The notes beneath the pieces are model-generated. The model searched no databases. It was not told where the DNA came from and saw only the letters and a program-made list of their open reading frames with translations. A stretch of 38,142 nucleotides of DNA. It comes from Alphaproteobacteria bacterium (GTDB lineage Bacteria; Pseudomonadota; Alphaproteobacteria; GCA-2731375). Below are positions 1-12,891 of the stretch, piece by piece (within the stretch, counting starts at the first letter, position 1; each line of letters starts with the position of its first letter). The translations under genes were made by a program, and so were the position numbers. Location of the stretch: positions 1-38,142 of the forward strand of contig VGEV01000018.1 of the NCBI GenBank assembly GCA_016869175.1, given 5' to 3'.

Positions 1-131
1 GGCGGGCGTGGCGCCTCCCTGCTCTCGTGAAGGACCGGCTTAGACAACCAAATCCTGAACGAAATCAGTGAGCTATGCTACACCCGCCGCACCGATACGG
101 CCCGCGTCACGAATAATCCAGGATAGGACCG

Positions 132-2822
<2,691 letters not shown>

Positions 2823-2830
2823 GCGCGCGT

Positions 2831-4465
<1,635 letters not shown>

Positions 4466-4483
4466 GGCCGTTCTCCCCGTCGA

Positions 4484-4999
4484 TCAAGGCAATTTGGCGG
4501 GCAGTTCGACCAGGTGTCCGCCATTGACGAAGTCGCCGGGGCCGATCCCGGCGACGGCATCCACCAACCGGCCGTCGGCGCCCAGCAAACGGTCGGCGAT
4601 GGCGATCATCCGGCGGTTGGGCTGGGCGTGTCGCGCCCGTTCGCGCAGCAGGCGCGCGGCGGAGGCCTCCCGACCGGGATTGTGCAGCGCCATCAGCGTC
4701 AGCGCCGCCGCGGTCGAACGGCTGATGCCGGCAAAGCAATGCACGATCACCGGACTGGCGCGATCCCAGGCGCGGCCGAAGTCGATCAGCTCGCGGATAT
4801 GTTCATCGCCCGGCGCTATGTAGCCCTCCGCCGGCTCGGCGATATCGTGCACCCGCAGCCGCAGATGCTGCGCGACGGCAATGCCCTGCGGGGTCTGCGG
4901 AAACGCCTCTTCGCCCAGCAACGAGACCATGTGCGCCGGCCGCAAGGCCTCGGCATGCCGGGCCACTTCGGCCAGCGAGCAGACATAGAGAACCGGCAT
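4484..4999 (-). CDS. Tyrosine/dual-specificity-type protein phosphatase
   Basis: A 171-aa protein with the CX5R signature of cysteine phosphatases: HCFAGISRST, nucleophile Cys at about residue 88 and phosphate-binding Arg at about 94. An Asp in RVHDIAEP (about residue 52) is a candidate general acid. No signal peptide or membrane segment is seen, so it is probably cytoplasmic. The reading frame is open 17 codons further upstream (to 5050), but I choose the ATG at 4999 because GGGAGG sits just before it and the protein then begins MPVLYVCSLAEV, directly in the domain. The substrate is unknown; it could act on a phosphoprotein or a small phosphorylated molecule. It sits between tag and an acyl-CoA ligase gene, with which it shares no evident function. 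Confidence 0.85.
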   Translation of the reverse strand: MPVLYVCSLAEVARHAEALRPAHMVSLLGEEAFPQTPQGIAVAQHLRLRVHDIAEPAEGYIAPGDEHIRELIDFGRAWDRASPVIVHCFAGISRSTAAALTLMALHNPGREASAARLLRERARHAQPNRRMIAIADRLLGADGRLVDAVAGIGPGDFVNGGHLVELPAKLP

Positions 5000-5085
5000 G
5001 ATGGCCTCCCGCTCGCGGTCGCCGCCGCTCGCCGCGTTGGGCCTAGTCATAACGGGCGCAGGCCCGGCAGTTCAAGGCAGCCTTG

Positions 5086-5670
5086 TCATCTCTGGCCGAT
5101 CTCGGTGTGCCGGAAGCACTCGACCACATGGTCGTTAACCATGCCAACCGCTTGCATGAAGGCATAGCAGATGGTCGGGCCGCAGAAGCGGAATCCGCGC
5201 TCGCGCAGGGCCTTGGCCATGGCCTGGCTCTCCGGCGTTGCGGCCGGGATCTGCTCGAGCCGGCGCCAGTGGTTGAGTTTTGGCCGGCCATCGACGAACT
5301 GCCACAGGAAACGGTCGAACGAGTTTTTCTGTTCCATGATGGCAAGCCAGGCCTTAGCGCTCTCCACCGCGCCTTCGATCTTCTGCCGGTTGCGCACGAT
5401 GCCGGGGTCCGCCATCAGCCGCTGCAGCTTGTCCGGCCGGTAGCGGGCGATCTTGCGCGGCTCGAAGCCGTCGAAAGCCCGGCGGAAGTTGTCGCGTTTG
5501 CGCAGGATGGTGATCCAGGACAGCCCGGCCTGGAAGCCGTCCAACAGCAGTTTCTCGAACAGCGCGCGGTCGTCGTGCTCGGGCACGCCCCATTCCTCGT
5601 CGTGGTAGGTGACGTAGAGCGGATCGTTGCCGGGCCAGGCGCACCGCGGCTTGTCGGACGGCGTGGGCAT
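5086..5670 (-). CDS. tag: DNA-3-methyladenine glycosylase I
   Basis: This base-excision repair enzyme removes 3-methyladenine from alkylated DNA. The 194-aa product matches the family length (E. coli Tag 187). The zinc-snap residues are visible: Cys10 in PRCAWPGND, His23 in TYHDEEWG, and His181 and Cys185 in the C-terminal NDHVVEC. The core motif LLLDGFQAGLSW is present; its Asp44 stands where E. coli Tag has Glu38, a conservative change. The start ATG at 5670 is chosen from family alignment; the frame is open far upstream but there it only shadows the divergent amidase gene. No strong ribosome binding site is seen. The 54-bp gap to the amidase must hold both promoters or part of them. Confidence 0.95.
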   Translation of the reverse strand: MPTPSDKPRCAWPGNDPLYVTYHDEEWGVPEHDDRALFEKLLLDGFQAGLSWITILRKRDNFRRAFDGFEPRKIARYRPDKLQRLMADPGIVRNRQKIEGAVESAKAWLAIMEQKNSFDRFLWQFVDGRPKLNHWRRLEQIPAATPESQAMAKALRERGFRFCGPTICYAFMQAVGMVNDHVVECFRHTEIGQR

Positions 5671-5724
5671 GCTGTTACGATGGCTGCTCGGCGCGGCGAA
5701 GGCAATTCGTTGGGAGCGAGAACG

Positions 5725-7170
5725 ATGGTCGACTGGGCGTTTCGTACGGCGAGCGAACTGACCGCGGCACTCCGCCGCCGCGAGGTCGGCTGCGTGGAGG
5801 TGCTGGATTGGCAACTCGCGCGGGTCGCCCAGCACAACCCGCGGCTCAATGCCGTCATCGTGCTCGACCGCGACGGCGCGCGTGCGCGGGCCGAGGCGGC
5901 CGATCGGGCGCTCGGCCGCGGCGATCTCTGGGGACCGCTGCATGGCCTGCCGATGACGATCAAGGAATCGATCGACGTGGCCGGCCTGCCCACCACCTCG
6001 GGCGCGCCCGCCCTGCGGCACAACCGGCCGGCAGTGGATGCCGTGGCGGTCGCCCGTCTGAAGGCAGCCGGTGCCATTATCTTCGGCAAGAGCAACACGC
6101 CCCTCTATACGGGCGACATGCAGACCTACAACCAGCTTTATGGCACGACCAACAATCCCTGGGACGTGACGCGCGGGCCGGGCGGCTCGTCGGGGGGCGC
6201 GGCGGCGGCAGTGGCGGCCGGCCTGACGCCGCTTGAACTTGGCAGCGACATTGGCGGCTCGATCCGCAATCCGGCGCATTACTGCGGTATCTATGGCCAC
6301 AAGCCCAGCTACGGCACGGTGCCGTTCCGCGGCCACGTACCGCCGGCACCGGGGGCCGAGGCGCCGCTTGACATCGCGGTGCTGGGGCCGCTCGCGCGCA
6401 GTTCGGAGGATCTGGCCCTGGCGATGGGCGTGCTGGCCGGGCAAGGCGTCTGGCCGGCTGCGCCGGCGCCATCGGCCGGACGCCGCCGGCTGGCCGATTT
6501 CCACATCGCGGCTTGGCTGGACGACGGCGATTTTCCGATCGATGCGAGTGTGCTCGCCGTGCTGCGCCGGGCGGTCGAGGGGCTGCGGCAGGCTGGCGCC
6601 AGTGTGCACGAGACCGCGCGCCCGGGTTTCACCTTGGCGCAAGCGCATGAGGTGTATTACGCGCTATTGGCGGCGGCGCTCGGTGCCGGTCTGTCGGAAC
6701 GCAGCATCGCGAACTTTCGCCGACGGCTGCCCACGTTGTCGCCGACCGATCAGGGCTATGAGGCCCGCTTCATGCGCGGTGTCTCGTTGTCGCATCGCGA
6801 CTGGCTGGCGCTGAACGAACGCAGGCACGGCCTGCAGCGGCACTGGGCGAGGTTCTTCGAGCGCTACGATGCCCTGCTTTGCCCGGTCATGCCGACCGCG
6901 GCGTTCCGCCACGACCACAACCCGGATGTTTACGCTCGGCGCGCCGTGGTGAACGGCCGGCCGGTGCCCTATCTCGACCAGGTGGTGTGGGCGGGCCTGG
7001 TTGGCATCGCCGAACTGCCTTCGACTGTGGTGCCGGTCGGGCTGACCGCCGAGGGGCTGCCGGTCGGGCTGCAGGTGGTTGGCGCTTTCCGACAGGATGG
7101 CACCTGCATAGACTTGGCCGGACGGATCGGCAGGCTGATGGGCGGGTGCCGCCGGCCGCCCGGCTATTGA
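5725..7170 (+). CDS. Amidase (amidase-signature family)
   Basis: A 481-aa serine hydrolase of the amidase-signature family, which cleaves amide bonds with a Ser-cisSer-Lys triad. The triad is visible: Lys80 in MTIKESID, Ser155 in GPGGSSGG and the nucleophile Ser179 in DIGGSIRNP; the 24-residue spacing between the two serines matches the family. The ATG at 5725 is preceded by GGGAGCGAG (5712-5720). Open frame upstream of this is the antisense shadow of tag. No GatB or GatC gene is next to it, and the sequence looks more like a stand-alone amidase than GatA. The substrate is unknown. A decayed pcm gene follows after 58 bp on the same strand. Confidence 0.9.
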   Translation: MVDWAFRTASELTAALRRREVGCVEVLDWQLARVAQHNPRLNAVIVLDRDGARARAEAADRALGRGDLWGPLHGLPMTIKESIDVAGLPTTSGAPALRHNRPAVDAVAVARLKAAGAIIFGKSNTPLYTGDMQTYNQLYGTTNNPWDVTRGPGGSSGGAAAAVAAGLTPLELGSDIGGSIRNPAHYCGIYGHKPSYGTVPFRGHVPPAPGAEAPLDIAVLGPLARSSEDLALAMGVLAGQGVWPAAPAPSAGRRRLADFHIAAWLDDGDFPIDASVLAVLRRAVEGLRQAGASVHETARPGFTLAQAHEVYYALLAAALGAGLSERSIANFRRRLPTLSPTDQGYEARFMRGVSLSHRDWLALNERRHGLQRHWARFFERYDALLCPVMPTAAFRHDHNPDVYARRAVVNGRPVPYLDQVVWAGLVGIAELPSTVVPVGLTAEGLPVGLQVVGAFRQDGTCIDLAGRIGRLMGGCRRPPGY

Positions 7171-7228
7171 TGGCGCTTCCCGTCGGCAGCCTGGCGGAAT
7201 AGGCTGCCGCGCCCGGCGGAGGTCCCCC

Positions 7229-7935
7229 TTGGACGACGCCCAGTTCCGGCAATTGCGTCAGCGGCTGGTGGCGGAGGTGGCCATGGCCGGGCGCAGCTCG
7301 CGGCCGAGCTGGGCAAGCCGCAACTCGATGCCCGCGTCCTGCAGGCCCTGGCCGATGTGCCCCGGCACTGGTTCGTGCCAGAGCCGATACAGCTACATGC
7401 CTATCTCAACATGCCGCTGCCGATCGGATTCGGAAAGACCACCTCGCAGCCCTTCATCGTGGCGCTGATGACCGACCTGCTGCAGCCGGCGCCGACCGAC
7501 CGGTTGCTCGAGGTCGGTACCGGCCTGGGCTACCACGCAGCGGTGCTGTCAGGCCTGGTAGGCCAGATCTTCAACGTCGAGGTGATCGAGGACTTGCAGC
7601 GCGAGGCCCGCCAGCGGCTCAGGCGCCAGGGCGTCGGCAACGTCAGCTTCAAATGCGGCGATGGTCGCCTGGGCTGGCCGGAGCACGCGCCCTTCCACAA
7701 GATCCTGGTGGCGGCGGCTTCCAATCTGGTGCCGGCGACGCTGATGCACTAGGTGGCCGCTCCCGGCCGCATGGTGGTGCCGACCGGCCCGCCGGAGCAG
7801 CAAAGCCTGCTGCTCGTCACCAAGGAGCCGAGCGGCCGCATCGCGACGCGCGAGATCCTGCCGGTACGCTTCGCGATGCTGACTGGCGCCGAGGACGAGG
7901 ACGAACCGGAGGAACTGCCGCGCAGGCCGAGCTGA
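7229..7935 (+). pseudogene. pcm: Protein-L-isoaspartate O-methyltransferase, disrupted by a frameshift and an in-frame TAG
   Basis: Three conceptual segments together make one isoaspartyl methyltransferase. The first begins at TTG 7229 (GGAGG at 7218-7222) and reads MDDAQFRQLRQRLVAEVA. Near 7283-7292 the reading frame must change by one base to continue with AQLAAELGKPQLDARVLQAL, PLPIGFGKTTSQPF (family: PLPIGHGQTISQP) and the SAM motif LEVGTGLGYHAAVL. At 7750-7752 a TAG interrupts the frame, after which the expected GRMVVPTG strand and C terminus follow to the TGA at 7935. A single C-to-T change of CAG would create this TAG. Two independent lesions suggest a decaying gene; two sequencing errors are the alternative. 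If real, the cell lacks this protein-repair enzyme unless another copy exists. It converges on the SDR gene with a 3-bp gap. Confidence 0.85.
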
Positions 7936-7938
7936 GCG

Positions 7939-8631
7939 CTACCAGGGAATGGGCGTGCCGTCGTGGTTGATGAAGCGGCCGTTGTCGGCAGGCGTGAGGT
8001 TGGCGATCACGTGGCGCAGCGCTGCGACGCTGGCGCCGGGCGTGAGGTCCGCGGCCTGGCCACCCATGTCGGTCTTAACCCAGCCCGGATGCAGCAACGC
8101 GACGATCACGCCCTTGGCCACGAGGTCGAGCGACAGACAACGCATCGCCATGTTTACCGCCGCCTTGGAGGCGCGGTAGATCATCGCATTCGACTGCGCC
8201 AGCTGCAGCGAGCCCATGCGGCTGGTGATGGTGATCAGCTTCTTCTGCTGCCCGGCTTCCAGGTTGGCGAGCAGGCCATCGCTCACGCGCACCGGGCCGA
8301 CCACGTTGGTCGCGAGCGCGCGCGCGAAGGCGGGATAGTCCATCGAGCCCAGCGCCGCGCCCCGGTTGCCGATGACGCCGGCATTGTTGATCAGCACGTC
8401 GATCGGCCGGCCGGCAAGCTGGCGCTGCAGCGCGGCGAGGGAGGCATCGTCGTCCACATCGAGCGGGCAGAGCGCCGCTTGACCGCCGGAGCCGGCGACC
8501 AATTGCTGCAGCTCCTGCGCCTTGGCGGGAGCGCGGGCGCAGGCCAGTACCTGCCAGCCGTCGGCGGCATACTGGCGCGCGAATTCCAGGCCGATGCCGC
8601 GACTGGCGCCGGTGATGAGCACGGTGGGCAT
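7939..8631 (-). CDS. Short-chain dehydrogenase/reductase (CsgA/sniffer-like)
   Basis: A 230-aa classical SDR, expected to be an NAD(P)H-dependent oxidoreductase in the cytoplasm. The nucleotide-binding TGASRGIG is at residues 7-14, NNAG at 82-85, the catalytic Ser at about 137 and YRASK with Tyr152 and Lys156. The motif HPGWVKTDMGG and the overall length resemble the C-factor/sniffer carbonyl-reductase subgroup. The substrate is unknown. It lies 22 bp downstream of a BASS-type transporter gene on the same strand, so the two are probably co-transcribed; that might point to an imported carbonyl compound, but this is only inference. Confidence 0.92.
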   Translation of the reverse strand: MPTVLITGASRGIGLEFARQYAADGWQVLACARAPAKAQELQQLVAGSGGQAALCPLDVDDDASLAALQRQLAGRPIDVLINNAGVIGNRGAALGSMDYPAFARALATNVVGPVRVSDGLLANLEAGQQKKLITITSRMGSLQLAQSNAMIYRASKAAVNMAMRCLSLDLVAKGVIVALLHPGWVKTDMGGQAADLTPGASVAALRHVIANLTPADNGRFINHDGTPIPW

Positions 8632-8653
8632 GGCGGACCCTGGTTGGCGGGTA

Positions 8654-9595
8654 CTAGGCGGTCGTGGTGCCCAGCAGCCGGCGATAGAGCGGCAGCAGCA
8701 TGACGGGCAAGGTGTACATGGGCAATTGCGCGAAGGCGAAGAAGGCGCTGACCGCGAAGGGCGCGTCGTCGCCCAGCGCCGCCAGCACCAGCCCCATGTT
8801 GCAGTTGCCGAGCATGTGGCCGGCGGTCAAGGCGACGCCGCGCCCGGCGTTGGCGAACAGCAAGACCCCCAGCAGCTGCAGACCCAGATTGCCGAGATAG
8901 GCGCCGACGGTCAGCAGCAGCGCGAAGCCCGGCTGGCGCAGCGCCACCTCCTGCATGCCAGCCATGATGCCGATGGCAAAGGTGCCGAGACACAGCACCA
9001 TCAGGCCATCCAGGCGGCGGCCCAATTGAGCCACGCGAACCGGGTTGAGGACCGTGCGCTGCAAGGCCTGGCTGAGCGCGAACCCGGCCGCCACCAGCAG
9101 CGACAAGCGCAACATGAGCTCGACCGCGCCGAGCTTGAGTTCCAAGCCCAGGAGTTCGAGCGCCAGGAACGGCAAGGTGAAGGGCACGATGATCTGCACC
9201 GCCAGCACGCCGGCCGTAGCGAAGGCAACGTCCAGCCCCATGATCGCGGCGAAGGCCGGCGCGCCGGTCACGGTCGGTGCCGCCGCCATCAGCACCAGAC
9301 CCAGGATCAGGGCATCGGGCGCCTGCAACCATTTCAACAGGGCAAAGGTCAACAGGGGGGTGCCGAGCTGTTTGACCACGACGAAGCCGACCAGCAATAC
9401 CGGCCGTCGGGCGTAGCCGAGGAAGCGGCCGAGGTCGAGCCGCAGCAGGGCCAACGCCAGAAGCAGCACGATCACCGGCAGCAACAGCAGGCGCAACAGG
9501 CTGGCCAGCGGCGGCAGCGCCAGCCCCAGGAAGACGCTGACCGCCAGCGCCAACGCGGCATGGCGGGCAAGGAAGAGAAGCGGCGGATCGAGCAT
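8654..9595 (-). CDS. BASS-family (bile acid:Na+ symporter-like) membrane transporter
   Basis: A 313-aa, very hydrophobic protein with roughly nine to ten predicted transmembrane segments beginning at about residue 8. The C-terminal part (GNCNMGLVLAALGDD, then FFAFAQLPMYTLP and LLPLYRRLL) matches the conserved end of sodium-dependent BASS-type transporters; the central APTVTGAPAFAAI resembles the family's unwound-helix region. The frame is open to 9766, but the ATG at 9595 places the first membrane helix at the N terminus as expected. It probably imports an organic acid with Na+; the substrate is unknown. It is divergent from the amidase gene that begins at 9708. Confidence 0.8.
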   Translation of the reverse strand: MLDPPLLFLARHAALALAVSVFLGLALPPLASLLRLLLLPVIVLLLALALLRLDLGRFLGYARRPVLLVGFVVVKQLGTPLLTFALLKWLQAPDALILGLVLMAAAPTVTGAPAFAAIMGLDVAFATAGVLAVQIIVPFTLPFLALELLGLELKLGAVELMLRLSLLVAAGFALSQALQRTVLNPVRVAQLGRRLDGLMVLCLGTFAIGIMAGMQEVALRQPGFALLLTVGAYLGNLGLQLLGVLLFANAGRGVALTAGHMLGNCNMGLVLAALGDDAPFAVSAFFAFAQLPMYTLPVMLLPLYRRLLGTTTA

Positions 9596-9707
9596 GTTGG
9601 GCGGGGGTCTGGTGGAACGAAAGGGTTTGAGTCTAGCGTAACTATGCCCTGTCGCGCGCGCCCTGGCGTTGCGGCGCCGGCACGGGCTGCGGATTTCGAG
9701 GACGGGT

Positions 9708-10424
9708 TTGATCGAACGGCCATCGCCCAACCATGGGGCAAGGCGAACCGGCGCGGCCATCGACATGCTGGTGCTGCACTATACCGGCATGGCGAGCGCG
9801 GCCCTGGCGCTCGAGCGGCTATGCGACCCGGCGGCCCAGGTCAGCGCGCATTACCTGATCGACGAAGACGGCGCGGCTTATGCCCTGGTGGCGGAAGGTC
9901 GTCGTGCCTGGCATGCCGGGCTGAGCTATTGGGCGGGCGAGCGCGACATCAACAGCCGTTCCATCGGCATCGAGCTGCAGAATCCGGGACACGGGCCCGA
10001 CTACCATGCCTTTCCACCCGAACAGATGCGAGCCCTGATCGAACTCGCCCGAGGCATCCTTGCCCGGCATGCGATCCCGCCCGAGCGCGTGCTGGGGCAC
10101 AGCGACGTCGCGCCCAGCCGCAAGCAGGATCCGGGCGAGTTGTTCGACTGGCAGGGGCTGGCCGCCGCTGGCATCGGCCGCTGGCCACCGGCCCTGCGCA
10201 AGCCGCAGCCGGTCGGCCTGGGCCCCGCGGGCGGCGAGGGCGAAACCCGAGAATTGCAGCACCAGCTGGCGCGGTTCGGCTACGCCATCGGCGCCAACGG
10301 CCGCTACGATGCGGCGACCCGGGCGGCGGTTGCGGCTTTTCAGCGGCATTTCCGACCGGTCGCCGTCAACGGCCTGGCCGACGGCGAAACCCGCGGGCTG
10401 CTGGCGGCATTGCTTGACCGGTGA
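9708..10424 (+). CDS. N-acetylmuramoyl-L-alanine amidase with C-terminal peptidoglycan-binding domain (AmpD/AmiD type)
   Basis: A 238-aa zinc amidase that cuts the bond between MurNAc and the stem peptide. The amidase_2 domain (about residues 15-150) shows the zinc ligands His24 in LVLHYTGM, His131 in LGHSDVAP and Asp141 in KQDPGELF; Glu89 in SIGIELQNP is the likely catalytic acid. A PG_binding_1 domain follows (about 180-236: ELQHQLARFGY to AAFQRHF). Start TTG 9708 is chosen because GAGGACGGG lies just upstream and the product then begins MIERPSPN, as in AmpD relatives; another TTG at 9669 is in frame. No signal peptide or lipobox is seen with either start, so it may be a cytoplasmic recycling enzyme, although a cell-wall-binding domain would be more at home outside. 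rnpB starts about 24 bp downstream. Confidence 0.9.
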   Translation: MIERPSPNHGARRTGAAIDMLVLHYTGMASAALALERLCDPAAQVSAHYLIDEDGAAYALVAEGRRAWHAGLSYWAGERDINSRSIGIELQNPGHGPDYHAFPPEQMRALIELARGILARHAIPPERVLGHSDVAPSRKQDPGELFDWQGLAAAGIGRWPPALRKPQPVGLGPAGGEGETRELQHQLARFGYAIGANGRYDAATRAAVAAFQRHFRPVAVNGLADGETRGLLAALLDR

Positions 10425-10442
10425 GCGAGGAACGCCTAACTA
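10414..10442 (+). promoter_or_regulatory. Putative rnpB promoter
   Basis: A -35 element TTGACC at 10414-10419 is followed after 17 bp by TAACTA at 10437-10442, a weak -10. This would start transcription near 10448-10449, exactly where the P1 helix of RNase P RNA begins. The -35 lies in the last codons of the upstream amidase gene, so the stop codon is inside the promoter. Confidence 0.5.
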
Positions 10443-10445
10443 GAC

Positions 10446-10878
10446 AAGGCCAGACGGCCGGATGGCCGCTGCCGCCGGCGTTCGCCACGGGCAGAGGAAA
10501 GTCCGGGCTCCACGGAGACAGGGTGCCGGCTAACCGCCGGCGGGGGCGACCCCAGGGAAAGTGCCACAGAAAACAAACCGCCCTGCCGCTGCCAAACGGG
10601 CCGGCGGCTGGGGCAAGGGTGAAACGGTGCGGTAAGAGCGCACCGCGCTGCCGGTAACGGCGGCGGCAGGGCAAACCCCACCCGGAGCAAGACCAGATAG
10701 GGGCGGCGCGCCGGCCCGGCGACGGCAGTCGCCGGCCGGCAGGCGGGTTTCCGGGCCGAGCCGCGCGGGTAGGTTGCTAGAGGCGTCCGGCAACGGGCGT
10801 CCCAGAGGAATGGTCATCCAGCACCCGCGAACGCGGCCGTGGGTGCACGACAGAACCCGGCTTACAGGCCGTCTGGTG
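10446..10878 (+). ncRNA. rnpB: RNase P RNA (bacterial type A)
   Basis: This is the catalytic RNA that trims tRNA 5' leaders. The conserved 5' core GAGGAAAGTCCGGGCTCC is at 10494-10511. The central element GGTGCGGTAAGAGCGCACC is at 10626-10644. The 3' core ACAGAACCCGGCTTACAGG is at about 10850-10868. The ends are set by helix P1: GCCAGACGGCC (10449-10459) pairs with GGCCGTCTGGT (10867-10877). The length of about 430 nt is ordinary for alphaproteobacteria. Exact ends are good to a few nucleotides. Open frames through this region (for example one entering the amidohydrolase from 10774) are artefacts. Confidence 0.96.
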
Positions 10879-10904
10879 CCCGCTTGCCGCAAGCCGGCGG
10901 CGCC
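10875..10904 (+). terminator. Possible rnpB 3' hairpin
   Basis: GGTGCC (10875-10880) can pair with GGCGCC (10899-10904) including one G-U pair, enclosing a GCTTG/CAAGC stem (10882-10886 with 10890-10894). It immediately follows, and slightly overlaps, helix P1. There is no T-run after it, so termination by this hairpin is uncertain. Confidence 0.3.
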
Positions 10905-10950
10905 CGCATACTTCGCCCACGCTCCCCGCCAGCGCGTTGCCGAGGCCAGC

Positions 10951-12054
10951 ATGCAGAAGCGTCCGATCTCCGCCGATTCCCACATCACCGAGCCGCCCAA
11001 CTGCTATGTCGACTTCATCGACCCGAAGTTTCGCGAGGCGGCGCCCCGACTGATCAGCGACCCGCAATTTGGCGATACGTTCAAGATCGACGGTTTGCCC
11101 AAGGCGGTGCCGATGGGCTTGGTGGCGGCGGCGGGGCGTCCGGCGCACGAACTGCGCATGAGCGGGGCCAAATTCCAGGATCTGCACCGCAGCGGCTGGG
11201 ATCCCAAGGCCCGCATTGCCGACCAAGAGCGCGACGGCATCGCCGCCGAGATCATCTACCCGACCGTCGGCATGATGCTGTGCAACCATCCCGACATCGA
11301 TTTCAAGCGCGCCTGCATGCAGGCCTACAACCGCTGGCTACAGACCTATTGCGCGCCGATCGCCGGCCGGGTGTTCGGCCTGGGCCAGACGGCCGTGCGC
11401 AACGTCGAGGAGGCCATCGCCGATTTCCGTGAGATCAAGGCGATGGGCTTCAAGGGCGTGATGATGCCCGGCAATCCGGGCTGGAAGGATTACGACGACC
11501 CCGCCTACGACGCGCTTTGGCAGGCTTCGATCGACCTGGAACTGCCGCTTTCGTTCCATATCCTGACCGCCGGCAGCGACGCGATCTCGCGCCATCGCGG
11601 ACCGCGCATCAATGCCTTCCTGTCGATCATCCGCGGCTGCCAGGACATCATGGGGATGTTCGTGTTCTCCGGCATTTTCGAGCGCTTCCCGAAGCTGAAG
11701 GTGGTCTGCGTCGAGGCGGACGCCGGCTGGGCGCCGCATTTCATGTACCGCATGGACCACGCTTACGATCGGCACCGCTATTGGATGAAGGGCCGCGAGT
11801 TGGCCAAGCCGCCCAGCGAGTATTTCCGCGAGAACATCTATCTGACCTTCCAGGACGACTGGGTGGCGTTCAGGATGAAGGACATGTGCAACGTCAAGCG
11901 GCTGATGTGGGCGAACGATTTTCCGCACAGCGATTCCACGTGGCCCAACAGCCAGGCACTGTTGGCCGAACATACCGCGCATTTGAGCCAAGCCGAGCGC
12001 GACGCCATCCTGCACGACAATGTGGCCGGGCTTTACGGCCTCAAGGTCAACTGA
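10951..12054 (+). CDS. Amidohydrolase-family metal-dependent hydrolase (amidohydrolase_2 type)
   Basis: A 367-aa TIM-barrel hydrolase or decarboxylase of the amidohydrolase_2 group. The N terminus ISADSHITEPP carries the DxH metal-site pattern of this subgroup. Later come LPLSFHILTAG (candidate metal His), a CVEADAGWAPHFMYRMDHAY segment and the C-terminal MWANDFPHSDSTWP, whose Asp is the usual last metal or catalytic residue. The ATG at 10951 is preceded by GAGG at 10942-10945; the longer open frame upstream overlaps rnpB and is not credible. The reaction is unknown: relatives include hydrolases and aromatic-acid decarboxylases. It converges on the methyltransferase gene. Confidence 0.88.
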   Translation: MQKRPISADSHITEPPNCYVDFIDPKFREAAPRLISDPQFGDTFKIDGLPKAVPMGLVAAAGRPAHELRMSGAKFQDLHRSGWDPKARIADQERDGIAAEIIYPTVGMMLCNHPDIDFKRACMQAYNRWLQTYCAPIAGRVFGLGQTAVRNVEEAIADFREIKAMGFKGVMMPGNPGWKDYDDPAYDALWQASIDLELPLSFHILTAGSDAISRHRGPRINAFLSIIRGCQDIMGMFVFSGIFERFPKLKVVCVEADAGWAPHFMYRMDHAYDRHRYWMKGRELAKPPSEYFRENIYLTFQDDWVAFRMKDMCNVKRLMWANDFPHSDSTWPNSQALLAEHTAHLSQAERDAILHDNVAGLYGLKVN

Positions 12055-12069
12055 GAACGGGCCGATCCA

Positions 12070-12891
12070 CTAGCTGGCGATCAGGCAGCCGCCGCCCAGG
12101 TCGCCGGCGCTGATCCGCGCGACGAAGAATTCGTAGATCGAGACGTATTTGCGGTGCCGTTCCTCGCCGAACTGGCGGACGGTATCCTCGCGCATGGAGC
12201 GGAAGAGCTCCAGCCGCTGGCGCAGGATCTCGCGCCACTCGGTTGAGCGGTCCTCGGTATCGATCCGCGTGAACCCGGCACCCTGCAGCAGCGCCCGGTA
12301 GTCGGCGAAGCTGCTGATCCGTTTGGCCACCAGGCCCTCGGCCAGCCGCGCGCGGGCGGCCGCGCTCAGGCCGGGAAAGCCGATCCAATCGGTGAAGCCG
12401 AGCTTGCCGCCCGCTGTCAGCACCCGCCGGCACTCGGCGAACAACTCCTCCTTGTCGGGAATGTGCAGGAAGGCCTCCTGCGCGTAGATCGCGTCGAACC
12501 GGCGGTCGGCGAACGGCAGCTGCATGGCGTTGCCGCGCACGAAGCCGACCTGGCGGGACAAGCCGACCCGCTCGCTGAGGCGCCGGGCACCCAGGCTTCG
12601 CCCGGCGTTCAGGTCGATACCGACCACACGCGCACCCGTCTTGGCGGCGACGTAGCGTGCCGGACCGCCCAGTCCGCAACAGACATCGAGGACAAGCGAA
12701 CCGGCCCCGATCCCGACTGCCGCGATCAGGCGGTCGACCGCCTGCAAGCCGCCATAGTGATCCTGGTCGAAGTCGTAAAGGTCCTCTGGCCGCAACTGCT
12801 CAAGATCCTTGCCGGCGCGGGTCAACGCCGCCAGCACTTGCGTTTCGTTGATCGGGTGCTGGTCGTACATCTCCAGAACATCGGCGTGCAC
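12070..12891 (-). CDS. Class I SAM-dependent methyltransferase
   Basis: A Rossmann-fold methyltransferase of about 273 aa. SAM motif I is VLDVCCGLGGPARYVA, followed by the acidic end of strand 2 (VVGIDLN), the post-motif region AMQLPFADRRFDAIYAQEAFLHI and the LTAGGKLGFTDW strand. This pattern fits small-molecule methyltransferases related to sarcosine/dimethylglycine or phosphatidylethanolamine enzymes; the substrate is not known. The start is uncertain. GTG 12891 has GGAG about ten bases upstream; an ATG at 12870 begins MYDQHPINETQ but has no room for a ribosome binding site; the frame is open to a GTG at 12990 through low-complexity sequence. Confidence 0.85.
   Translation of the reverse strand: MHADVLEMYDQHPINETQVLAALTRAGKDLEQLRPEDLYDFDQDHYGGLQAVDRLIAAVGIGAGSLVLDVCCGLGGPARYVAAKTGARVVGIDLNAGRSLGARRLSERVGLSRQVGFVRGNAMQLPFADRRFDAIYAQEAFLHIPDKEELFAECRRVLTAGGKLGFTDWIGFPGLSAAARARLAEGLVAKRISSFADYRALLQGAGFTRIDTEDRSTEWREILRQRLELFRSMREDTVRQFGEERHRKYVSIYEFFVARISAGDLGGGCLIAS

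Noticed and set aside
1-131. Possible end of glyS or another gene upstream of ppdK.
   Set aside because: The three plus-strand frames hit stops at once or give no recognisable C terminus, so no gene is called.
10774-10950. N-terminal extension of the amidohydrolase.
   Set aside because: It overlaps the conserved 3' half of rnpB; the ATG at 10951 has a ribosome binding site and the family N terminus.
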